Origin: Nitrospira sp.
Lineage (GTDB): Bacteria; Nitrospirota; Nitrospiria; Nitrospirales; Nitrospiraceae
DNA: 64,000 bases
NCBI GenBank assembly: GCA_024331045.1
Contig: JANDJC010000003.1
Location: 51,532 to 115,531, forward strand
Reading direction: 5' to 3'
This document shows positions 9,727 through 18,974 of this stretch, one piece after another. A program made the translations under genes and the position numbers. Under the pieces are notes generated by a model, which saw only the letters and a program-made list of their open reading frames with translations, was not told where the DNA came from and made no database searches. Within the stretch, counting starts at the first letter, position 1. Each line of letters starts with the position of its first letter.

Positions 9727-12198
9727 TCAAACCCAGGCCGGTGTCAGGGATCCATTCGGCTCTCGCCAATGAGGTGCCCAGGCAAGGGCCACCAGCCTCA
9801 CGGTGATGTTCGCCTTCGTCGGTTTGATGGAGATGGATTCCAACGGTTCGCTCCAGGGATCAATGGCGGCGGCGAGCGCCGCGCTTTCCGCTTTGAACTG
9901 GGCTTCGAGGTCCGCCAACTGTTGTTGAAGGGCCGCGAGATTTTCTTCCGCCGCGCCGACGTCTTTCGATTCCTTGATGGCTCGGCTGGCGCCGCGGATG
10001 GCGGTGGCGGCCCGCCCGACATTTGCAGCGCTGATGGCCTTGCGCCCCAGAAAGGCGCCGAGAAGGGACGCCCCAACCGTAATCGCCGCCTGGACCTGGC
10101 TGGTGCGCGCCTCCGTTTCCTGCTTGGCCTTTATCTGCTCGGCCCGCCTGATCCGTTCCTGGAGCGTAGCGATCTTCGGCGCGTATTTCTTTCGCAGGGC
10201 CTCGACGGCCTGATCCCGTCGCTCACGACCGACCTGCTGCAGCCGGAGGCGAAAGTCCCGCTCCGACTCGCCGGGCTTGGAGACTTCTTTCGTACCGGGG
10301 CTCCTCAACACCTCCAACTGCCGCGTCCGGTACAGCCATGCAGCAAACTCCTTGTTCCACTCCCCATACTGTTTGGCTTTGCCGGCGACGGCAGGAGGCG
10401 CAAGAAATTGCGCGCCGGCAGCGGGAGCCTGTTCGAGATCCGCGACGGCCACATCAATAGGGCTTGCCTGATCCCAATCCACCGCCACCGGCCCATCCGT
10501 TATGGGAACCAACACGGTAACCGACTCCACGGCATCGATGCCGAGTTTGGGATCGGTGAAGCGAACCTGCGACGACGCGAAGAGCATCGGCGCATAGACC
10601 ATTTCGCATCCGCTCGGCTTGGCGCCGCGCAGCGGGACAAAATATTGCGGGACGTCGGGAGGCAACATTGGACGCGAGGCGTGAGCCGTAAGCCGTGAGG
10701 CGATCGAGGGAGATGCCGACCTGTCTTTTCTCTCACCCCGGCCCCCTGACGCCTGGCCCCTCACGGCATCCATCAGTGTCTTGATCTGCGTTCTGGTGAG
10801 CGGTCCGCGCAAATAGGAGAGGCACCAGCGGGTCTCAAAGACGACGGGCTCGTCCTCGTGCACGTTGTGCATCAGGAAGATGCGGTTTCCCAGGCCGGCC
10901 AGGATCTGCTCCATGCGGGTTCGATCAAACCGCTGTCCCGAACTGGCCGAGGCCCCTTCCAGCCCTTCGAGCACGCGCGCCTTGTCCCGCTCGGTCTGGA
11001 GCCGACCGATGAACCAGGTGCCGGTGTTGGCCAGGCCCTTGTAGTCGAGATCGACCGGATTCTGCGTGGCCAGCACGACGCCGAGCCCGAAGGCACGGGC
11101 CTGTTTGAGCAAGGTAAGCAGAGGCTGTTTGGACGGCGGATTGGCCACCGGCGGGAAGTAGCCGAAAATTTCGTCCATGTAGAAGATGGCGCGCAGGCTG
11201 GTCGTGCCCGATTGCGCGCGCATCCACCCGATCAGTTGACCCAGCAAGAGTGTGACGAAGAACATCCGTTCGGCGTCATTTAAGTGCGCGATGGAGAAAA
11301 TCGCCTGGCGCGGCTTGCCGGCCGGCGTGTAGAGCAACGACTGAATGTCGAGGGCCTCTCCTTCGAGCCAGGCCTGAAATCCCGGAGCCGCCAACAGGTT
11401 GTTGAGCTTCATCGCCAAAGCGAACCGGTCTTTCGACGGCAAGAAGGATTCGACATCCAGCACGCCGATCTTGGTCACGGGTGGCGTTTGAATGGCGTGA
11501 ATCAACGAGGCGAGGTCGAGGTCTTCTTCGTTCTTCCAACAGTGGTTGAAGATCGTGGACAGGAGAATGTGTTCGCGGCTTTGGATCGGATCGGCGTCGA
11601 GGCCGAGCAGACCCAGCAGGCCCGTCACCGTCGTGTTGATCCGCTCGCGCAACAGTTCCGCATCGTCACGGACATCGGCCGCCGGCGCCGCGAATGATTG
11701 CACGATCGAGACCGGCACACCGGCGTTGCTGCCCGGCGTATAGATCGCGACCTCCGCCGCGTCGCGCAACCGTTGAATCCGCTCCCCGCTTTGCCCCCAT
11801 GCAGCCAACCCCCTCTTCCACAGCTCGGCCTGCTGCGCCGCGTATTCGTCCGGCGAGAGCCCTTTCTTGCGCGCGTCGTCTTCATTGATCCAGGGACGGA
11901 AGTCTTCCGCCTTCAAGCCGGGGAACGTCAGCATGAGATTGCCGAGATCGCCCTTGGGATCGACGATGATCGCCGGAATGCCGTCGATGGCCGCCTCTTC
12001 AAGCAGAGCAAGGCACAGGCCGGTTTTCCCGCTCCCGGTCATCCCGACGCACACGGCGTGGGTCACGAGATCCTTCGAGTCATAGAGCAACCAGCCGGGC
12101 TTGGCCTGCTTCGTGGCTAACTCGTAGGGACGGCCAAGATAAAAGACGCCAAGTTTTTCGAACTCGTCCGCAGCCGGTTCTGTTCCATCGCGCCCCAT
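9727..12198 (-). CDS. HerA-like (DUF87) ATPase
   Basis: An 823-residue P-loop ATPase related to HerA/FtsK-type DNA translocases. The Walker A motif GMTGSGKTG lies near residues 52-60, followed by VDPKGDLGNL. A Walker-B-like strand IFYMDEIFGYFP and the later LATQNPVDLDY also fit this family. The C-terminal third has a long charged coiled coil (about 640-690 and 750-790) and a short glycine/alanine-rich hydrophobic patch. ATG at 12198 is chosen because AAGGAG lies 8 nt upstream; GTG codons at 12207/12204 overlap that site. It starts 2 nt after the stop of the DUF486 gene. Near residue 500 is a low-complexity linker built from short DNA repeats. The substrate is unknown; no NurA partner is adjacent. 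Confidence 0.8.
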   Translation of the reverse strand: MGRDGTEPAADEFEKLGVFYLGRPYELATKQAKPGWLLYDSKDLVTHAVCVGMTGSGKTGLCLALLEEAAIDGIPAIIVDPKGDLGNLMLTFPGLKAEDFRPWINEDDARKKGLSPDEYAAQQAELWKRGLAAWGQSGERIQRLRDAAEVAIYTPGSNAGVPVSIVQSFAAPAADVRDDAELLRERINTTVTGLLGLLGLDADPIQSREHILLSTIFNHCWKNEEDLDLASLIHAIQTPPVTKIGVLDVESFLPSKDRFALAMKLNNLLAAPGFQAWLEGEALDIQSLLYTPAGKPRQAIFSIAHLNDAERMFFVTLLLGQLIGWMRAQSGTTSLRAIFYMDEIFGYFPPVANPPSKQPLLTLLKQARAFGLGVVLATQNPVDLDYKGLANTGTWFIGRLQTERDKARVLEGLEGASASSGQRFDRTRMEQILAGLGNRIFLMHNVHEDEPVVFETRWCLSYLRGPLTRTQIKTLMDAVRGQASGGRGERKDRSASPSIASRLTAHASRPMLPPDVPQYFVPLRGAKPSGCEMVYAPMLFASSQVRFTDPKLGIDAVESVTVLVPITDGPVAVDWDQASPIDVAVADLEQAPAAGAQFLAPPAVAGKAKQYGEWNKEFAAWLYRTRQLEVLRSPGTKEVSKPGESERDFRLRLQQVGRERRDQAVEALRKKYAPKIATLQERIRRAEQIKAKQETEARTSQVQAAITVGASLLGAFLGRKAISAANVGRAATAIRGASRAIKESKDVGAAEENLAALQQQLADLEAQFKAESAALAAAIDPWSEPLESISIKPTKANITVRLVALAWAPHWREPNGSLTPAWV
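10674..10702. repeat. Short imperfect octamer repeat inside the HerA-like gene
   Basis: On the plus strand, units of the type GCGTGAG, GCCGTAAG and GCCGTGAG follow one another. Together they encode a low-complexity serine/alanine/arginine-rich linker in the ATPase. Nothing in the family requires this segment, so it looks like a repeat inserted in frame. Confidence 0.4.
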
Positions 12199-12200
12199 GG

Positions 12201-12530
12201 TCACCACTCCTTAAAGATGAGGAAGACGGCGCCGACCATCAGGCCGAAGCCGGCCAGATAGTTCCACTTGAGCGGTTCCTTGAGATAGAGCACCGAAAAG
12301 ACGCAAAACACGATGAGGGTAATCACTTCCTGAATCGTTTTCAATTGCGCGGCGGTGAACTCATAGTGGCCGATCCGATTGGCCGGCACCTGAAAACAGT
12401 ACTCGATGAACGCGATGCCCCAACTCACGACGATCGCCGCCCACAGGGGCGCATCCTTGTACTTCAAATGTCCGTACCAGGCGAAGGTCATGAAGATATT
12501 CGAGATGGTCAACAGAATGATGGTGCGCAT
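12201..12530 (-). CDS. DMT-superfamily DUF486 small membrane protein
   Basis: A 109-residue protein with four hydrophobic segments spread over its length. It resembles the DUF486 family, which groups with small drug/metabolite transporters. Typical stretches are FMTFAWYGHLKY, EYCFQVPANRIGH and TLIVFCVFSVLYLKEPL. The transported substrate is unknown. Its stop codon is within the ribosome-binding region of the HerA-like gene, so the two are probably cotranscribed, although a functional link is not obvious. The length matches the family. Confidence 0.85.
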   Translation of the reverse strand: MRTIILLTISNIFMTFAWYGHLKYKDAPLWAAIVVSWGIAFIEYCFQVPANRIGHYEFTAAQLKTIQEVITLIVFCVFSVLYLKEPLKWNYLAGFGLMVGAVFLIFKEW

Positions 12531-12849
12531 GTAGTCGATCCTTCCCTTTCACCAATGACGAACATCCCTTGCCGATTTCGTGGCCCTCTCCGCAAGGGTC
12601 CTCCGACTTTGAGCGATCCTTTAAGTTATCGTGGAGCCGAGCGAAACAACATGCTGAACATTCTGATTTGAGATGTGTTGATTGGCAATGATCTCGCGTG
12701 TTATCGACAAGGCACCTAGCCTGGCAAGGCGACAGCTCTCAACTGGCAAGAGATCTTTCTAGAGGCTCTTTCTGTGAGACGTTACTTTTGCGATCCCGAC
12801 CCTGACGTCTCGATGCCCTTCAACGAACCGAGATACCTTCCTCCTGTAA
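12531..12849. other. Intergenic region between the DUF486 gene and uvrA
   Basis: 319 bp without a convincing gene. Short ORFs here have no ribosome site and no recognisable protein pattern. No clear terminator hairpin with a T-run follows uvrA. Confidence 0.5.
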
Positions 12850-15357
12850 CTACACCCCCGCTTCTCGTAACACTTGTCCCGTGTAGGATCGTTTCGACTT
12901 CGCAATCTCCTGAGGCGGGCCCTCCGCCACGATCTCGCCACCTCGGTCGCCCCCTTCGGGCCCCAGGTCGATGATCCAGTCGGCGTTCTTGATGACGTCG
13001 AGATTGTGCTCAATGACTAGGACCGTGTTGCCGGCTTCGACCAACCGATCCAACACGTCGAGCAATCGCTGCACGTCGGCGAAATGGAGACCGGTCGTGG
13101 GCTCATCAAGAATATAGAGGGTGCGACCCGTGGCCCGTTTGGAGAGCTCGCGCGAGAGCTTAACCCGTTGTGCTTCTCCGCCGGACAGAGTCGTGGCCGA
13201 TTGCCCCAGCTTCACATAGTGGAGCCCGACATCATGGAGGGTCTGGAGCTTGGCCTTGATCAAGGGAATATGTTGGAAGAACTCCAGCGCCTCGTCGACC
13301 GTCATGTTGAGCACATCAGCAATACTCTTGCCCTTGTGCAGAATTTCCAATGTTTCGCGGTTGTACCGCTGGCCCTTGCAGACTTCGCACGTCACATACA
13401 CGTCCGGCAGGAAGTGCATCTCGATCTTGATCAGCCCATCGCCTTGGCACGCTTCGCAGCGGCCGCCTTTGACGTTGAAGCTGTAACGCCCCGCCTTGTA
13501 GCCACGAACGCGGGATTCCGGCAGATTCGCATAGAGGTCGCGAATAGAGCCGAACAGTCCAGTGTAGGTCGCGGGGTTGGATCGCGGCGTGCGGCCGATC
13601 GGCGACTGATTGATATCGATCACCTTATCCAGCGCCTCTATCCCCCTCAGCTCCTTGCAGCCGTCGATTTTCGGCTTCTTGTGATAAAGCATCTGTGACA
13701 GTGAATGGAATAGCACCTCCAACACCAAGGTGCTTTTGCCCGACCCGGACACGCCGGTCACGCAGGTGAACAGGCCAAGGGGGATCTTGGCGGTCACGTT
13801 CTTGAGATTGTGCTTGCTCGCGCCGACGACGGAGAGAAATCCCTTGGGCTTCCGTTGCCGCTGCGGCACAGCGACGGTTTTTGCGCCAACCAGATATTGG
13901 CCGGTGAGGGAATGGGGATTCGCCTTGATCTCGTCAGGCGTCCCTTGAGCGACAATCTGCCCGCCGTGTGATCCCGCTCCTGGCCCCATGTCGAGGATGT
14001 AATCGGCCGCCAACATGGTCTCCGCATCATGTTCGACCACCACCACGGTGTTGCCCAGATCCCGCAGCTTGAGCAACGTTTGCAGAAGACGACGGTTGTC
14101 CCGCTGGTGCAGGCCGATCGACGGCTCATCGAGGATGTAGAGCACGCCGACGAGACCGGAGCCGATTTGCGTGGCCAGCCTGATGCGCTGTCCTTCGCCA
14201 CCGGACAGGGTAGCCGCCGCCCGGTCCAGCGTCAGATAATCGAGGCCGACATTGACCAGGAAGCCCAGCCGCTCGCGGATTTCCTTCAAGATGCGATGCG
14301 CGATCGCCAATTCGCGGTCGGTCAGTTTGAGCGACAGAAAAAACTCCGCCGCCGCCCGGATCGAGAGGCTCGTTACCTCGGCGATAGATTTACGCTCAAT
14401 CTTGATCGCCAGGCTCTCTGGTTTGAGCCTGGTCCCTCCACAGGTCTCGCAGACGTCCGACAACGTGAAGTCTTCTTCCTCTGAGTGAGCAGGCGTCACG
14501 TGATAGCCGATGCCGTCGCAGGCCGGACACGCACCGTGCGGGCTGTTGAAGGAGAAGATTCTTGGCGTCACTTCGGGATAGCTGACGCCGCATTTGATGC
14601 AGGCCAGTTTGTCACTATATAGTTTCGTCGTACCGTCCTCCGTTAGCACCCCCACGAGGCCCCCCGCCAGCTTCAGCGCGGTTTCAACCGAATCGGCCAG
14701 CCGACGCATGAGGGCATCTCCCCGCTTCATCACCAGGCGATCGACGATGATCTCGATCGTGTGTTTTTTCTGTTTGTCGAGAACGATGTCTTCCCCGAGA
14801 TCGACGACGGTTCCGTTGATACGGGCGCGGACGTAGCCGGCCTTGCGCATCTCCAGCAGTTCTTTTCGATATTCTCCCTTCCGCCCGCGCACGATCGGCG
14901 CCAGAATCTGAAACTTGATCCCCTCCGGCAAAGCGGCGATCGCGTCCACCATTTGTTGAACGGTCTGCGCCGCGATTGCCTCGCCACATTGGAAACAGTA
15001 CGGACGGCCCACCCGAGCGAACAGGAGGCGCAGATAGTCGTAGATCTCGGTAACCGTCCCAACCGTGGAGCGGGGATTGTGGCTGGTGCTCTTCTGCTCG
15101 ATGGAGATGGCGGGCGACAGCCCTTCGATCGAATCGACATCGGGCTTGCCCATCTGTTCCAAGAATTGGCGCGCGTAGGCGGACAAGGACTCGACGTAGC
15201 GCCGCTGGCCTTCGGCATAGATCGTGTCGAAGGCCAGGGACGACTTGCCCGATCCACTCAGGCCGGTGATGACCACCAGTTTATCGCGCGGAATCTCAAC
15301 GTCGATATTCTTGAGATTATGCTCGCGGGCACCCTTGACGATGATCGAGCCAGGCAT
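12850..15357 (-). CDS. uvrA: UvrABC excinuclease subunit A, short form lacking the insertion domain
   Basis: An 835-residue damage-sensing ATPase of nucleotide excision repair. Both ABC modules are present: Walker [10 protein letters not shown] and GVSGSGKST, signatures LSGGEGQR and LSGGEAQR, and Walker [12 protein letters not shown] and [11 protein letters not shown]. The UvrB-binding domain is present, with the CFQCG motif near 117-121. Two zinc modules are seen: CIKC...CPAC and CEAC...CEVC. UvrA is normally about 940-950 residues; the roughly 110-residue insertion domain that follows the first zinc module is replaced by about 20 residues ending in CETCGGTRL. No strong ribosome site precedes the ATG, and TATAAT lies 8 nt upstream of it, suggesting a leaderless or short-leader transcript. 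It is divergent from ubiE. Confidence 0.95.
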   Translation of the reverse strand: MPGSIIVKGAREHNLKNIDVEIPRDKLVVITGLSGSGKSSLAFDTIYAEGQRRYVESLSAYARQFLEQMGKPDVDSIEGLSPAISIEQKSTSHNPRSTVGTVTEIYDYLRLLFARVGRPYCFQCGEAIAAQTVQQMVDAIAALPEGIKFQILAPIVRGRKGEYRKELLEMRKAGYVRARINGTVVDLGEDIVLDKQKKHTIEIIVDRLVMKRGDALMRRLADSVETALKLAGGLVGVLTEDGTTKLYSDKLACIKCGVSYPEVTPRIFSFNSPHGACPACDGIGYHVTPAHSEEEDFTLSDVCETCGGTRLKPESLAIKIERKSIAEVTSLSIRAAAEFFLSLKLTDRELAIAHRILKEIRERLGFLVNVGLDYLTLDRAAATLSGGEGQRIRLATQIGSGLVGVLYILDEPSIGLHQRDNRRLLQTLLKLRDLGNTVVVVEHDAETMLAADYILDMGPGAGSHGGQIVAQGTPDEIKANPHSLTGQYLVGAKTVAVPQRQRKPKGFLSVVGASKHNLKNVTAKIPLGLFTCVTGVSGSGKSTLVLEVLFHSLSQMLYHKKPKIDGCKELRGIEALDKVIDINQSPIGRTPRSNPATYTGLFGSIRDLYANLPESRVRGYKAGRYSFNVKGGRCEACQGDGLIKIEMHFLPDVYVTCEVCKGQRYNRETLEILHKGKSIADVLNMTVDEALEFFQHIPLIKAKLQTLHDVGLHYVKLGQSATTLSGGEAQRVKLSRELSKRATGRTLYILDEPTTGLHFADVQRLLDVLDRLVEAGNTVLVIEHNLDVIKNADWIIDLGPEGGDRGGEIVAEGPPQEIAKSKRSYTGQVLREAGV

Positions 15358-15365
15358 GGAGGCCG

Positions 15366-15371
15366 ATTATA
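15366..15371 (-). promoter_or_regulatory. Candidate -10 element of uvrA
   Basis: A perfect TATAAT on the minus strand ends 8 nt before the uvrA ATG. No good -35 was found at 16-18 bp. If it is used, transcription would begin almost at the start codon. Confidence 0.35.
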
Positions 15372-15543
15372 CCATGCAGCGATCTGTCGCCTGGGCGCAA
15401 GCCGGCGCGATCCGCACACCGAGCAAGACCGCTTGTACGGCCTCTGTTCCCGTTCATCGAGCCGAATCCTTTTGGCCCCGCTTTCGACCATTTCGGCCGC
15501 CATCCCGCCGTTGGCCCTTTCCTCCGGCACGACCTAAGCCGGC

Positions 15544-15573
15544 TTGACACCGCCTCGAAGCAGGTGCTACCAC
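15544..15573 (+). promoter_or_regulatory. Candidate promoter of ubiE
   Basis: TTGACA (15544-15549) is followed after 18 bp by TACCAC (15568-15573), which ends 7 nt before the ubiE ATG. The gene lacks a ribosome site, so the transcript may be leaderless. Confidence 0.35.
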
Positions 15574-15580
15574 GGTCCCT

Positions 15581-16357
15581 ATGGTGCATACCGAGGACCC
15601 TCCCGCCGCGCAACAGACGAAGGTGCAAGCCAAGGTCGTCTCGACTTGGTCCGGCCAGGCACGTGAGCAGGCCGTGCAGCGGATGTTCACGGCCATTGCC
15701 GGCGTGTATGACCTCAACAACACGCTCTTAAGTTTCGGCCTTCATCACCGGTGGAAGAAAATCGCCGTCTCGTTCGTCAAGCCGGTCGAGGGCGGCCTGG
15801 CGCTGGACGTGGGAGCCGGCACCGCCGATCTGGCGATTCTCATGGAGCCGCGCATGGGCCCAAACGGGCGCGTGATCGCATCGGACTTAAACCGCGCCAT
15901 GTTGGCTCAAGGGCGTAAGAAAGTAGTCGACAAGGGCTTGACGGGCACGATCACCTGTTTGCAGGCAAGCGCCGAACGGTTGGGATTTGCGGATGACACT
16001 TTTGACGCGGTCACAACGGGGTTCTGCATGCGCAACGTCGGCAACTTGCCGCTGGCCGTCGCCGAGATTCGCCGCATTCTCAAACCCGGCGGCCGCTTCG
16101 TCTGTTTGGAATTCTCCCGCCCGGTCTATGGATGGCTGCGAACCCTGTATGACTGGTACTCGTTTACGCTGCTCCCCTGGATCGGCACGAAAGTGGCCCA
16201 TGATTCCACCGGCGTGTATGAATATCTGCCCGCCTCGATTCGCACCTTTCCCGACCAAGAACGGCTATGCCAGCTTCTCCGCGAAGCGGGCTTTCGCCAG
16301 GTGGAATACCGAAATCTGACCGGCGGCATTGTCGCCATTCACGTGGCAACGAAATGA
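15581..16357 (+). CDS. ubiE: Demethylmenaquinone/ubiquinone C-methyltransferase
   Basis: A 258-residue SAM-dependent methyltransferase of the UbiE/MenG family, which methylates the quinone ring late in respiratory quinone synthesis. Family signatures are visible: VYDLNNTLLSFGLHHRWK, SAM motif LDVGAGTADLAI, GFCMRNVGNLP and LKPGGRFVCLEFSRP. An N-terminal extension of about 25 residues precedes the family core. The gene is divergent from uvrA and alone in its direction until the stress-protein gene 412 bp downstream. Which quinone it methylates cannot be read from the sequence. Confidence 0.92.
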   Translation: MVHTEDPPAAQQTKVQAKVVSTWSGQAREQAVQRMFTAIAGVYDLNNTLLSFGLHHRWKKIAVSFVKPVEGGLALDVGAGTADLAILMEPRMGPNGRVIASDLNRAMLAQGRKKVVDKGLTGTITCLQASAERLGFADDTFDAVTTGFCMRNVGNLPLAVAEIRRILKPGGRFVCLEFSRPVYGWLRTLYDWYSFTLLPWIGTKVAHDSTGVYEYLPASIRTFPDQERLCQLLREAGFRQVEYRNLTGGIVAIHVATK

Positions 16358-16769
16358 CAGAGAGAATCGGCATGCTGTCGCGCTAATCCGACCGCCGAAG
16401 AACCGGCAGCCCACCTTTGGCAACCTTCCGCGATCAGTCCAACGGATGACGAACCATGTTGTCCAACCATGGAGAGCCCATCTTCTCCAGCAAAAGTGGA
16501 GTGACATCCCTCTCCCGGAACAGGTACGGCGATCAGCTCGCAGAGCCGGCGCCCTGCCTGATCTGCTGCCTGCCTGATCTGCTACTGGAGAGGAAATTGC
16601 GGTGCCCCGCTGGCAGAGCGGCGCCTTGCTTTCAGATTTGACCCGGTGCTATCATCTCGATTCTTCGAGGGTTGTGTAACCGTTTGCTTTTCCGACGGAG
16701 TGATTCTCTCGCCAGACACAAACAAAAACGGAGGTCTCAGTAAGTCTTAGCGCCTGAGGGACGTGCTTC
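16358..16769. other. 412-bp intergenic region with a short tandem repeat
   Basis: No convincing gene. It contains CTGCCTGATCTGCTGC followed directly by CTGCCTGATCTGCTAC (16554-16585; 15 of 16 identical). A purine-rich stretch just before 16770 is the likely ribosome region of the next gene. No promoter could be set with confidence. Confidence 0.45.
16554..16585. repeat. Two-copy tandem repeat, 16-nt unit
   Basis: Two adjacent copies of CTGCCTGATCTGCTRC upstream of the universal-stress fusion gene. They may be an operator or simple slippage. Confidence 0.4.
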
Positions 16770-18887
16770 ATGTACAAGACCATTTATATCCCCGTTGACA
16801 ATTCTGACCATTCCAACGCCGCCGTGGATATCGGTATCCGCCTGGCCAAGCAATTCGGAGCCAAGATCATCGGTAGCCATGTCTATGCCGCCAAAATGCA
16901 CGATAAACGTTTCAAGCAGATGGAGGCCGGCCTGCCGGAGGAGTATCACGACGAGAGGGAACTCGACCGCCAACGCCAAATTCATGACTCGCTGATCACC
17001 CGCGGGCTTCAGATCATCACAGATTCGTACCTTGACTATGTGGAGCGCAAGTGTGCGGAGGCCAATCTGCCTATCGAACGCCGCTCCCTTGAAGGACGAA
17101 ATTGGAAAGTCCTCGCGGAGGACATCACCGCAAACGGATATGACCTTGTAATCATGGGAGCCTTGGGCGTCGGCGCGGTGAAAGAGAGCGTGATCGGTAG
17201 CAACACAGAACGGCTGGTGCGCCGAATCCGAAATGCCGACCTGTTCGTCGTTAAGAATCTCCAGCCGGTTCTGACTGGGAAAATCGTCGTTGCTGTGGAC
17301 GGCAGCCCCTATTCATTCGGGGGGTTGATGACTGGCTTGCAACTCGGCAAAACGTTCGGTCTGCCGGTCGAAGCGATTTCCGCCTTTGATCCCTATTTTC
17401 ATTATGCCGCCTTTCATAGTATCTCCGGTGTCCTGAACGAGGAAGCCGGCAAAGTGTTTCGTTTCAAAGAACAGGAAAAGCTGCATGAAGAAATCATCGA
17501 CAGCGGTCTTGCAAAAATCTATCAGTCCCACCTCGACATTTCCCGTGAACTAGCCCAAGCCCAACAGTCCGATCTCAAGACGACTCTGCTCGATGGCAAG
17601 GCCTTCGAGAAAATCATTCAATATGTCCGCAAAGACATTCCGGCTCTATTAATCGTTGGCCGGATCGGCGTGCACAGCGACGACGACATGGATATCGGCA
17701 GCAACACGGAGAACCTGCTTCGCAGCGCCCCTTGTAACATCCTGATTTCGAACAGAAAATATGTGCCGCCCATCGACACCCAAGCCGAATACACCATCGC
17801 GTGGACTGAAGAGGCCCTGCGCCGCATGGAAAAGATTCCCATCTTTGCCAGAGGAGTGGCCAAAACCGCCATTCACCGTTACGCGATCGAGAAAGGCCAC
17901 ACCATCATCAGTAACACAGTGGTGGATGCGGCCATCGGCCATATCCTCCCCAAAGGAGCCATGGAGGCGATGAAGGCCTTGGGGGGCAGCCTCGATCAAG
18001 CCGGTATCGACCGGAACAAAATGCAGGCTGACGATGCGGTGGCCCGTGATTTGATGGGTGCCACCCTGAGCGGTCTCATGACTCAAATTGTCGAGGAGAA
18101 GCCCACAGTTTCCGATTCAACACAGGCCTATTTGGATCGGATGAGCCAGAACTATTTCGTGTGCGACGGCTGCGGTTACATCGGAAAAGGCGACACGCCG
18201 GTAAAGTGCCCAGTCTGCGGAGCGGATGGGTCACGCTTCAAGCAGGTCGATAAGACCATTTTCGAGGCGGCAGCCAAAGCGGAAGGAGGGCTGGAAACGG
18301 ACATCGCCTATGACGATGTTCCTATGCAGTGGACGAAAGACGCCAAAGAGGCCATCCGGGCTGTCCCGGCCGGATTTCAGCGGCGTCGGGCCAAGGCCAA
18401 GATCGAAAAAATGGCGCGCAAGCTCGGCATGACCACCGTCACGTTGGAGTTTGCCGCTCCCATGATCAAAGATGCGGCCTCCGAAGACTATCGTCCCATT
18501 TTCTCCAATAAGGGAACGGGAACTTCCTCGGAGGCGGAAGCCCTTTTGGGGCTCAAGAAAGAAGAACCCGCGAAAGAAGAACCCGCTGGGACCGGCAACG
18601 GGGCTCGCCCTTCGGAAGAGAGGGTCGCCAATGATTCGCCTTCTGCTCCGATATATACCTGGACACCAGAGGCACAGGCACGGCTGGAGCGTGCCCCGGA
18701 AGGATTTATGCGGGACTGCACCAAGGCGCTGATTCTCAAACATGCGGAGAAGCTCGGAGTGACTCATATTACGCTCGAAGTCGCCAACGAAGGGATCGAA
18801 CAGGCCAAGGGATACATGGCCGAAGCCATGAAGACCGGCAATCTCAAAAGCCTGATCGCGGAGCTGACAGGGAAAGGACGGTCGTAA
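16770..18887 (+). CDS. Fusion of two universal stress domains, rubredoxin-like module and three PCP_red domains
   Basis: A 705-residue cytoplasmic fusion. Two universal stress (UspA) domains come first (about 1-160 and 170-335), each with a nucleotide-binding loop of the type GALGVGAVKESVIGSNTERL. Next is a PCP_red-type helical domain starting at IAWTEEALRRMEKIP. A rubredoxin-like CX2C-X11-CX2C module follows (Cys465, 468, 480, 483). Two more PCP_red domains start at MQWTKDAKEAIRAVP and YTWTPEAQARLERAP. PCP_red is the small C-terminal domain of dark protochlorophyllide reductase subunit B. Its role here is unknown, but iron-sulfur or redox protein interactions are plausible. The next gene also ends in a PCP_red domain, 87 bp downstream, suggesting one unit. 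Domain calls are by eye. Confidence 0.85.
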   Translation: MYKTIYIPVDNSDHSNAAVDIGIRLAKQFGAKIIGSHVYAAKMHDKRFKQMEAGLPEEYHDERELDRQRQIHDSLITRGLQIITDSYLDYVERKCAEANLPIERRSLEGRNWKVLAEDITANGYDLVIMGALGVGAVKESVIGSNTERLVRRIRNADLFVVKNLQPVLTGKIVVAVDGSPYSFGGLMTGLQLGKTFGLPVEAISAFDPYFHYAAFHSISGVLNEEAGKVFRFKEQEKLHEEIIDSGLAKIYQSHLDISRELAQAQQSDLKTTLLDGKAFEKIIQYVRKDIPALLIVGRIGVHSDDDMDIGSNTENLLRSAPCNILISNRKYVPPIDTQAEYTIAWTEEALRRMEKIPIFARGVAKTAIHRYAIEKGHTIISNTVVDAAIGHILPKGAMEAMKALGGSLDQAGIDRNKMQADDAVARDLMGATLSGLMTQIVEEKPTVSDSTQAYLDRMSQNYFVCDGCGYIGKGDTPVKCPVCGADGSRFKQVDKTIFEAAAKAEGGLETDIAYDDVPMQWTKDAKEAIRAVPAGFQRRRAKAKIEKMARKLGMTTVTLEFAAPMIKDAASEDYRPIFSNKGTGTSSEAEALLGLKKEEPAKEEPAGTGNGARPSEERVANDSPSAPIYTWTPEAQARLERAPEGFMRDCTKALILKHAEKLGVTHITLEVANEGIEQAKGYMAEAMKTGNLKSLIAELTGKGRS

Positions 18888-18974
18888 ATCAGGGCATCTT
18901 CCTCCGCTGGGCCCTGGAGAGTACAACTGCTGCCTCTTCGGTGGGGCGGGGCAGTCTCATCACAACCGACTCGC

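Noticed and set aside
9043..10698. 551-residue plus-strand ORF antisense to the HerA-like gene
   Set aside because: Arg-rich shadow of two real genes; no ribosome site or family motif.
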